DNA from: Actinomycetota bacterium
GTDB taxonomy: Bacteria > Actinomycetota > Acidimicrobiia > Acidimicrobiales > CADCSY01
Assembly (NCBI GenBank): GCA_016178435.1
Contig: JACOTK010000154.1
Span: 1-10,799 of the forward strand
Length of the DNA: 10,799 nt
Direction: 5' to 3'
Position numbers and translations under genes: made by a program. Under the pieces are notes generated by a model. That model made no database searches, was not told the origin of the DNA, and saw nothing but the letters and a program-made list of their open reading frames with translations. Below are positions 6,083 through 10,799 of this stretch, piece after piece. Numbering within the stretch: position 1 is the first letter of the stretch; every line of letters begins with the position of its first letter.

Positions 6083-6472
6083 GGCGGCGGTGGGGAGACC
6101 GAGCAGAGCGGCGGTATCGGACATTCGTTGGTCATAGGTGATCAAGGCACGGAGGTCGTCACCGAGGAGTTGCGCGGACACGACATGGACAGCGTCGAGC
6201 GAGCGCAGCAATGCCTCTGGTGCAATGGTCGCTGCGTCGTCGAGCAGGTTGAGACCAAGCGCGATCTGATGGAGGCGGCCGAGTTGGCGTTGAGCGTGAC
6301 CGACGGCTGTGGACCCCCCGGGAAGAACAGCTCGAACGACCTCCACTCGTGAGAGAGCGCTCGTGACACGAAGATCGGCTCGATGCCGGCGGAGGTAGCG
6401 TCGCAAGGCCTCGGACTCGGCTTCCCTTTGCACCAGCTTCACGATGGCCGATGCGTCGAGATACAGCTTCAC
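6074..6472 (-). CDS. vapC: PIN-domain toxin, VapC family
   Basis: This is a predicted Mg2+-dependent ribonuclease toxin that cleaves RNA (tRNA or rRNA in studied VapCs) when its antitoxin is lost. At 132 aa it has the usual VapC size. The acidic PIN residues are Asp6 in MKLYLDASAIVKLV, Glu44 in SRVEVVRA, Asp93 in LDAVHVV and Asp114 in ITYDQRM, so the active site looks complete. Translation begins at GTG (6472), overlapping the antitoxin stop as GTGA, so expression is coupled to the antitoxin. The RNA target cannot be predicted from sequence. It ends 18 bp from the convergent ATPase gene. Confidence 0.88.
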   Translation of the reverse strand: MKLYLDASAIVKLVQREAESEALRRYLRRHRADLRVTSALSRVEVVRAVLPGGSTAVGHAQRQLGRLHQIALGLNLLDDAATIAPEALLRSLDAVHVVSAQLLGDDLRALITYDQRMSDTAALLGLPTAAPS

Positions 6473-6744
6473 CGCTCCCGGTCTCGCATGGAGGCGAGAT
6501 GTTCCGACGCCTTGACGCCATGGTCGCGGGGGCGTTCGTCGAGTAGATCGCCTTCATGGGTGGGGCCGCTGACCTGTCCGCTGTCGATGAGGTCCTGCCA
6601 GGCATCGCCGGTGATCGGAACGACCATCGCAACGGGCCGACCGTGATCGGTGACCTCGAAGCGCTCCCCGCGCTCAACGCGAGCCAGATACCGACTGGCG
6701 TGTTGACGCAACTCTCGAACACCGATCTGTTCCATGTGTTCCAT
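6469..6744 (-). CDS. Phd/YefM-family antitoxin paired with the PIN toxin
   Basis: The 91-aa protein has a Phd-type N-terminal DNA-binding fold (residues 1-50), recognised from MEQIGVRELRQHASRYLARV and the GRPVAMVVP strand. It is followed by a charged, probably disordered C-terminal tail that should wrap around and inhibit the toxin. Such antitoxins repress their own operon, alone and with the toxin. ATG at 6744 and ATG at 6735 are both in frame, and a 9-bp tandem repeat produced the duplicated MEH/MEQ start. The second ATG corresponds better to the start of most Phd proteins (MxxIGVREL). The Shine-Dalgarno sequence is poor for both. The pair is more often found as VapB (AbrB or RHH type) with VapC, but Phd-PIN pairs are also frequent. 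Confidence 0.87.
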   Translation of the reverse strand: MEHMEQIGVRELRQHASRYLARVERGERFEVTDHGRPVAMVVPITGDAWQDLIDSGQVSGPTHEGDLLDERPRDHGVKASEHLASMRDRER

Positions 6745-6754
6745 GTGCTACATG
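6728..6754. repeat. Three-copy 9-bp tandem repeat at the antitoxin start
   Basis: TGTTCCATG occurs at 6728-6736 and again at 6737-6745. A third copy, TGCTACATG (7 of 9 matches), is at 6746-6754. On the coding strand each copy supplies an ATG in the same reading frame. The first two give Met1 and Met4 of the antitoxin, while the third ATG is followed directly by TAG. Confidence 0.75.
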
Positions 6755-6760
6755 GTAGCA
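6746..6760. promoter_or_regulatory. Palindromic operator candidate for the toxin-antitoxin operon
   Basis: TGCTAC at 6746-6751 and GTAGCA at 6755-6760 form a perfect 6+3+6 palindrome that begins 1 bp upstream of the antitoxin ATG at 6744. Phd-family antitoxins bind short palindromes at their own promoters, so this is the natural autoregulation site. A second small palindrome, TCGGT-A-ACCGA, is at 6781-6791. No convincing -35/-10 pair was found. Confidence 0.5.
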
Positions 6761-6842
6761 TTTTCTTCGGGACTTCTTGCTCGGTAACCGACCCTCGATG
6801 AGGCGGTCGTCACCTGACATCCGAAGTGGGCCTTCAGGAGCC

Positions 6843-6855
6843 GGCGACGGTCGCC
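6843..6855 (-). terminator. GC palindrome after the glycan operon (weak terminator candidate)
   Basis: GGCGAC and GTCGCC (6843-6848 and 6850-6855) are inverted repeats six bases past the stop of the last acyltransferase gene. The hairpin would have five pairs and a 3-nt loop, with no T-run. It could mark the end of the operon, or it could be chance in GC-rich DNA. Confidence 0.25.
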
Positions 6856-6860
6856 ATTTC

Positions 6861-7403
6861 TCACCCGTCCGACGTCAAACGTCCGACGATCCGCGCAGGG
6901 TTCCCCGCAACGATGGCGTAGTCCGGGACCTCGAAATCGACCACGGTGGCTGCGCCGACGATCGAGCCGACTCCGATCACCGCACCAGCCAGGAGGATGG
7001 CGCGAGCACCGATCCACGAATCCGATTTGAGAACGATCGGGACGCCCCCGTCATTGGTTTCATCGGGGGTCGCATCGGGCAAGCTTGCCGGCGTCCCCCA
7101 TGGTGTGTCGCTGATGACGACCTCGTGGCTGACGAAGCAGTGGTCACCGATGCTGACACGAGTATTGGTGGAGAAGATGGCTCCCACGATGGTGCAGTAG
7201 TCGCCGATCTCGACCTGTCCCTCGGGCCCGAGATCGAAGAAGGTCCCGGTGTAGACGCCCGAGTTCCGACCGATCGAGACCCCGATCGGCATTTCGCTCC
7301 CGCAGTGGAGGAAAGCGAAACTGCTGTAGAGCCAGCTGCCGGCGGCAATGGTCACATTGTCTGGAAGATCCGCAGCGAACCAGTCGTGGGCCAGGCCCGT
7401 CAT
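6861..7403 (-). CDS. Left-handed beta-helix (hexapeptide) acyltransferase-like protein, second copy
   Basis: This 180-aa protein of the WbbJ/LacA-like superfamily should form a trimeric beta-helix. Such enzymes usually move acetyl or other acyl groups from acyl-CoA to sugars. Hexapeptide-type turns run through residues 40-90 (PIGVSIG, VEIGDYCTIVG, VSIGDHCFVS) and 128-155 (SWIGARAILLAGAVIGVGSIVG). The C-terminus AIVAGNPARIVG is the classic family ending. The upstream neighbour keeps a His in FHP at the catalytic position; here the equivalent segment is SDTPWGTP with no His, so activity is doubtful or uses another residue. I chose the ATG at 7403 because it overlaps the upstream stop as ATGA and has AAGGA 9 nt upstream. 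A GTG at 7409 would add two residues but sits too close to that site. Last gene of the operon. Confidence 0.82.
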   Translation of the reverse strand: MTGLAHDWFAADLPDNVTIAAGSWLYSSFAFLHCGSEMPIGVSIGRNSGVYTGTFFDLGPEGQVEIGDYCTIVGAIFSTNTRVSIGDHCFVSHEVVISDTPWGTPASLPDATPDETNDGGVPIVLKSDSWIGARAILLAGAVIGVGSIVGAATVVDFEVPDYAIVAGNPARIVGRLTSDG

Positions 7404-7978
7404 GCCCACGAATCCTTGCTCGCAACCGCAGGATTGCCCTGAACGAACCCGCCCGGCGGGACGTCATGGGTCACGACGGCACCGGCGCCGATGCGGGCAC
7501 CGGCGCCGATTCGAACGCCTTTGAGTACGATCGCTCCGATTCCGACGTGGACGTCATCCTCGATGACCACGGGAGCGGTGCGGATTGTCGGCCGGCGAGC
7601 CCGGTCGCCTCCCGGCGCATTGGCGATGGCGTCGAGCCGCCTCTCGGCAGGATCGATCGGGTGAAAATCGCTGTCCGCGATCGTGACGTTGTAAGAGATC
7701 ACAACTCTGTCACCCACGGAGATCGCGTCTGCGCACATGAAGACGGCCCCGACCAGGACACAGTCCCTCCCGATCTCGATGCAGCCTGTCGGGTCGACGT
7801 TGAAGGTCGTCCAGGTGTACACCGTCGTCCCGTCCCCCAGCACCAGGCCGGGGTCACGTTCACTTCGAAAACGTTCGAAGGTGTCCCGGCGTTCGAGAAA
7901 GCAGCCATCGCCCAACCGGATGTTGTTCGCCAGCGATGTGTAGTCCCATCGTCCGCTCAGGTCATCGAAGGCAGCCAT
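7400..7978 (-). CDS. Left-handed beta-helix (hexapeptide) acyltransferase, first copy
   Basis: This 192-aa protein is predicted to be an O- or N-acyltransferase acting on a sugar of the surface glycan, in the cytoplasm and as a trimer. Hexapeptide turns are seen at about 45-92 (LVLGDG, IEIGRDCVLVGA, ISVGDRVVIS) and 136-168 (VVIEDDVHVGIGAIVLKG, VRIGAGARIGAGAVV). They are followed by the typical closing motif VPPGGFVQGNPA. His106 in ADSDFHPID matches the catalytic His of WbbJ- and Maa-type acetyltransferases. A loop of about 27 residues, rich in Arg and Ala, interrupts the helix after it. The gene starts 4 bp after the glycosyltransferase stop. It aligns along its whole length with the next gene (for example VYTWTTFNVDPTG against VYTGTFFDLGPEG), so the two are tandem paralogues. 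The acyl donor and acceptor are unknown. Confidence 0.86.
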   Translation of the reverse strand: MAAFDDLSGRWDYTSLANNIRLGDGCFLERRDTFERFRSERDPGLVLGDGTTVYTWTTFNVDPTGCIEIGRDCVLVGAVFMCADAISVGDRVVISYNVTIADSDFHPIDPAERRLDAIANAPGGDRARRPTIRTAPVVIEDDVHVGIGAIVLKGVRIGAGARIGAGAVVTHDVPPGGFVQGNPAVASKDSWA

Positions 7979-7982
7979 GGGA

Positions 7983-9143
7983 CTAGTTCATTCCCGCCGC
8001 GTCAAGCATGTCGGTCAGCACGCGCTCGGCATCGAAGTAACGGCGGGCGATGTCTCGTGCAGCCTCGACGTGGTCCGTATAGGAGTCCTCAACCGTACGG
8101 AGTGCCCGAGCGGCACCATCGAGATCGGAGAACGCGAGCAGTCCGCTGCCGGTCGAGATGAAATCACTGAAACCCGTGTCCTGAGTGACCACCGGACGCC
8201 CAGCGGCGAGATAGCAGACCGACCGACAGCTGAACCACCCCGACCGTGTTGCGACGTAGAGGTTCTTGGCGACGGTGATCTCACCTCGGGAGCTCTGAAC
8301 GTACCGGCGGTATTCGGCCGCGGTTCGCGAGATCTCCTGTGCCGACGAAACGTCCCAACCAATGGCTCGCCATCGGTCGACAGGGGGATCGGACCCTCCC
8401 ACGGCGATCCCGAGCCTTATGGGGACGAGTCTCGGGAGCTCCTCCATGTGCATGAACTCGAGCTCCTTGGCGCCGTACTCCCGTCCATCCCGGACGATGG
8501 GGGTCGTGAAGTTGTTCCACGTCATCACGGTGGTCCAGGTCGATCCGGGGGAGGAAGGAGACCATGAGTCCAGGATGACCGGAGGACGGGTTACCGTCCA
8601 GTCGATCCCATGGTCGGGGAGAAGGCACGAATCACTCCCGATGTTCGCTGCATACGTGAAGAAGCTGTCGTGAGCCCGGTACCCGTGGGCTCCGTGCCAG
8701 TTCGGTTTTGCGTCCCATTTCGGAAAGTTCACAAAGTGGTTCCAGCCCGGGTCGGTATCGATGAAGATCTTGCAGGGGGACGCCATGTACTCGTCACGAA
8801 GCAGGGTTCCGCCGGAGACGTTCAGGAACAGGTCTGCCCCGGCGACGACCTTCCGGATCTCTTCGGTGCTGACGCCGAACGTGTCCCCCGTCATCCCACG
8901 AACGTGCCACTGCCTTCCGAGCGCGGGCGACAATCGTGCCAATTCCGAGCCGACGAAGGACGCCCCGTACGAGTAGTCGGCGCCGTAGTGCCCGGTGCGG
9001 GGATCAAACGATTCCCAGCCCGTGTCCTCGAGGTACCACACATCGAATCCCAGTCGCTCCAGTCCAAGCGCATACTGGCCGTAGTCCCACACAACCCCAC
9101 CCAAGGGGTAGGTCGCGATCATGCCGGTCACCACGGCTCGCAT
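7983..9143 (-). CDS. Predicted GT-B glycosyltransferase
   Basis: The 386-aa protein probably transfers a sugar during glycan assembly. The N-terminal half opens with a Gly-rich loop and helix (PLGGVVWDYGQYALGLERLG, residues 13-32, then VWYLED), as in GT-B enzymes. Residues 120-180 hold several Asp, Trp and His residues (FIDTDPGWNHFVNFP). The C-terminal domain shows the best-known signature, SGWFSCRSVCYLAAGRPVV at about 301-319 followed by TQDTGFSDF. It ends with the usual helical tail (ARRYFDAERVLTDML) found in GT4-like proteins. There is no signal peptide or membrane segment, so it should be cytoplasmic or peripheral. GGAG lies 9 nt before the ATG, and the gene starts 3 bp after the preceding stop. 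Donor and acceptor sugars cannot be read from sequence. Family-level confidence is moderate; the exact subfamily is not recognised. Confidence 0.72.
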   Translation of the reverse strand: MRAVVTGMIATYPLGGVVWDYGQYALGLERLGFDVWYLEDTGWESFDPRTGHYGADYSYGASFVGSELARLSPALGRQWHVRGMTGDTFGVSTEEIRKVVAGADLFLNVSGGTLLRDEYMASPCKIFIDTDPGWNHFVNFPKWDAKPNWHGAHGYRAHDSFFTYAANIGSDSCLLPDHGIDWTVTRPPVILDSWSPSSPGSTWTTVMTWNNFTTPIVRDGREYGAKELEFMHMEELPRLVPIRLGIAVGGSDPPVDRWRAIGWDVSSAQEISRTAAEYRRYVQSSRGEITVAKNLYVATRSGWFSCRSVCYLAAGRPVVTQDTGFSDFISTGSGLLAFSDLDGAARALRTVEDSYTDHVEAARDIARRYFDAERVLTDMLDAAGMN

Positions 9144-9146
9144 GGC

Positions 9147-10109
9147 TCAGGGCTCCGCGGGGTGGTCGGTGCTCGGAACCGATCCCGGCTTGAACGGCAC
9201 AGGGAGCGGTGTGAACCAATCCTGGAACGCGGTTCGGACTGATTGGAGCCGGCGGATGGCATCGTCCGCGCAGGCTCGAGCGCGCTCGCGCGTCTGCGGA
9301 TCCAACGCCTGATGCATCGCGGCCAACAGCAGGTCGTCATCGAGCTCATCGACCGTGAAGATCAGCTCCCAGCCGATGGCCTCACATTGGCGCCGGACTT
9401 TCGCGCCACCGGCGATAGGGTCGATGGCGATCGGTGGAACCCCGTGTTTCAGCGCCAACACGCAACCGTGCAGACGGGTCGTCACCACCGCGTCCATCCG
9501 CGCGATGAGCGACTCAACCTGGCCCGCCGAGTGGTGGCCTGCGTCGTTGGTGTCGAGCCGTGTCTCAATGGGAACTCGCGCGACCGGGGTCCGCGCCAAC
9601 ATCCGGTCGATCGCGCGGTTTGCATCGTCATGGCGCGCCCGGTGGCCGTATTCCTTCTGGTGGTGCACCTTGAGGACCCCGACGACCGGAACCGATTCGG
9701 ATTGCCCGGCAAACGCAAGGTCAGGCGCGACGGTGCGCGAGCTGTCACGTTCGAGCAGCAGACTGAACGGGTTCCATTTCCCGATGGGATCGAGCATGGA
9801 AACGTCGACGCCGATGAGCTCGCAATGCGCAAACGCCGACAGCAGCCCCGTGATGGGGGGGCCGTTCCCAAATGGGCCACAGACGAAGACAAGACGGGAG
9901 TAGTTGTGAGGATTGACGTCCTCGAGCGAAACGCCATCCAGGAACGGAACCGCGACCGCGACGTCGTAGGGGATGCGCGCCTCGTTCAACCATTCGCACA
10001 CGACGTCACGGGCAAGTATGTCGCCGGCGGTCGCCCCCATCGCCGGGAAGCTGAACCACCCGACGACGAGCGCTCGCCCGCCGCCGGCCCCGTGCTCGAC
10101 GTTCGTCAA
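9147..10109 (-). CDS. Polysaccharide pyruvyl transferase family protein
   Basis: Members of this family (CsaB, WcaK, ExoV) add a ketal-linked pyruvate from phosphoenolpyruvate to sugars of cell-wall or exported polysaccharides, giving them negative charge. The protein is 320 aa with a GT-B-like fold. The N-terminal GATAGDILARDVVCEWL (about 25-41) matches the family's GD-helix motif. The key C-terminal motif is VVTTRLHGCVLALKHGVPP (about 208-226), with Arg212 and His214, followed by IAID. It starts at TTG (10109), which overlaps the transporter stop as TTGA and has GGGAAGG 8 nt upstream. The tail after about residue 300 is Pro-rich and probably not folded. Related proteins include S-layer anchoring enzymes and exopolysaccharide modifiers; some family members may have other donors, so pyruvyl transfer is an inference from family. 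Confidence 0.83.
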   Translation of the reverse strand: MTNVEHGAGGGRALVVGWFSFPAMGATAGDILARDVVCEWLNEARIPYDVAVAVPFLDGVSLEDVNPHNYSRLVFVCGPFGNGPPITGLLSAFAHCELIGVDVSMLDPIGKWNPFSLLLERDSSRTVAPDLAFAGQSESVPVVGVLKVHHQKEYGHRARHDDANRAIDRMLARTPVARVPIETRLDTNDAGHHSAGQVESLIARMDAVVTTRLHGCVLALKHGVPPIAIDPIAGGAKVRRQCEAIGWELIFTVDELDDDLLLAAMHQALDPQTRERARACADDAIRRLQSVRTAFQDWFTPLPVPFKPGSVPSTDHPAEP

Positions 10110-10799
10110 TGGACATGCCTTCCCGGGTGTGCCCCAGCCGGCGCGTCCTCGGTCTGGATGCCCTTGTTGTGGGGCTGCCGCCCAGGTGGTCCGTCAAGGC
10201 GTGAGACTCGTCCGTGATCGATTCTGATCACCTCGTCGCAGTCGTCCAGTGTCGAAAGGCGATGCGCGATCATGAAGACGGTTCGATTGGCCATCAGACG
10301 GGAGAACGCCGCCATGATCTCCTTCTCCGTCAGCGTGTCGACAGCGCTGGTGGGTTCGTCGAGTATCACGATGGGAGCATCGCGGAGGAAGGCTCTGGCG
10401 AGTGAGATCCGCTGACGTTCGCCTCCCGAAAGACGGAGACCACGTTCCCCCACCAAGGTTTCGTACCCGTCGGCCATTTGGGTGATGAAGTCGTGTGCCT
10501 CGGCAGCCTTGGCGGCTTTGACGACGTCATCGTGGGACGCATTGGGTCGAGCGTACGCGATGTTGTCGCCGATCGATGCGGAGAACAGCACGGCGTCCTG
10601 CATCACCATCGAGAACTGCTGTCGGAGGTCGTCGATCCGATATCGGCGCACATCTCTGCCGTCCAGCAAGATCGTGCCACTGGTCGGGTCGAAGAACCTG
10701 GTGAGCAGGCTGATGAGCGTCGTTTTCCCGGAGCCCGTTCGACCGACGATCCCAACCCTGGTGCCTGCGGGGATGTCGAGATGCACGTCGTCGAGCACG
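10106..10799 (-). CDS. ABC exporter ATPase domain, partial (MsbA/PglK-like), 5' end beyond the window
   Basis: This is the C-terminal nucleotide-binding domain of what should be a half-size exporter with an N-terminal membrane domain off the right edge. About 231 residues are visible. Counting from the GTG codon at 10798, it has Walker A GRTGSGKTT (19-27), Q-loop Gln67, signature LSGGERQR (123-130), Walker B IVILDEPTSAVD (143-154) and switch His179 (IAHRL). All are canonical. The reading frame continues through the window edge, and that GTG is an internal codon rather than a start. Domain sequence and gene context suggest export or flipping of a lipid-linked glycan, as MsbA and PglK do; drug or lipid export is the alternative. 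After residue 200 a short polar tail (PPGRQPHNKGIQ onward) extends past the domain. The stop overlaps the next gene's TTG. Confidence 0.9.
   Translation of the reverse strand, partial: VLDDVHLDIPAGTRVGIVGRTGSGKTTLISLLTRFFDPTSGTILLDGRDVRRYRIDDLRQQFSMVMQDAVLFSASIGDNIAYARPNASHDDVVKAAKAAEAHDFITQMADGYETLVGERGLRLSGGERQRISLARAFLRDAPIVILDEPTSAVDTLTEKEIMAAFSRLMANRTVFMIAHRLSTLDDCDEVIRIDHGRVSRLDGPPGRQPHNKGIQTEDAPAGAHPGRHVH
10118..10124 (-). promoter_or_regulatory. Ribosome binding site supporting the TTG start
   Basis: On the minus strand GGGAAGG lies 8 nt before the TTG at 10109. No ATG or GTG in that frame lies near the start of the conserved domain; the next ATG is codon 24. This site and the 4-bp overlap therefore decide the rare start codon. 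Confidence 0.55.

Noticed and set aside
7404..7409. GTG start for the second acyltransferase.
   Set aside because: AAGGA would be only 3 nt away. The ATG at 7403 has proper spacing and the ATGA overlap.
6777..8161. Two + strand open frames (6777-7442 and 7466-8161) opposite the acyltransferases.
   Set aside because: Their Asp/Gly-rich translations mirror the hexapeptide repeats of the real minus-strand genes, and they have no domain or ribosome site.
9243..10217. A 324-codon + strand open frame opposite the pyruvyl transferase gene.
   Set aside because: It is Arg/Asp/His-rich with no motif; the minus strand carries the TRLHG motif and operon context.
1..10799. CRISPR arrays, IS ends, integrase attachment sites, rRNA genes.
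   Set aside because: No spaced direct-repeat array, terminal inverted repeats with a transposase, or rRNA-like sequence were seen.

Overview
The window is GC-rich and reads like the chromosome of a high-GC Gram-positive bacterium (Actinomycetota). The class Acidimicrobiia is my best guess, but it is an inference. The reasons are the type 2 actinobacterial-style valyl-tRNA synthetase, the Tat-like lipoprotein signal followed by a Thr/Lys/Ala-rich linker, GTG and TTG starts, 4-bp stop/start overlaps throughout, and TANNNT-type promoter boxes. No marker gene in the window fixes the lineage.

Left edge (1-284): the first ~107 bases are the 3' end of a group II intron on the + strand, comprising domain V with a GNRA tetraloop and domain VI with a bulged A. 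Its reverse transcriptase and 5' part lie off the left edge. Two GC-rich hairpins between the intron and the end of valS are candidate terminators for valS.

Housekeeping block (285-2978, - strand): a complete valS with a near-consensus promoter (TTGACA-N17-TAGGAC). A perfect 7+3+7 palindrome sits in the promoter spacer.

Transport block (3091-6055, + strand, divergent from valS): a three-gene ABC importer operon. It encodes a NrtA/CmpA-type Tat-lipoprotein, a NrtB-type permease and a NrtD-type ATPase, joined by ATGA overlaps. The substrate is probably nitrate, nitrite or another small anion. No reductase or other assimilation gene is present to confirm this.

Toxin-antitoxin block (6074-6760, - strand, convergent with the importer): a Phd/YefM antitoxin and a PIN-domain (VapC) toxin overlapping by GTGA, with a 15-bp palindromic operator candidate. 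The antitoxin start region is a 9-bp tandem repeat that gives two in-frame ATGs and an upstream ATG-TAG start-stop.

Cell-surface glycan block (6861-10799, - strand, running in from the right edge): a partial ABC exporter ATPase, a polysaccharide pyruvyl transferase-family protein, a GT-B-like glycosyltransferase, and two tandem, clearly related left-handed beta-helix (hexapeptide) acyltransferases. Gene contacts are +3 or +4 bp or 4-bp overlaps, so this is one transcription unit. I infer it makes, decorates (pyruvyl and acyl groups) and exports a glycan or glycolipid. The second acyltransferase has lost the histidine that its neighbour keeps, which suggests divergence after duplication.

Every gap between genes is shorter than 300 bases. 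I see no CRISPR array, no rRNA or tRNA gene and no transposase.
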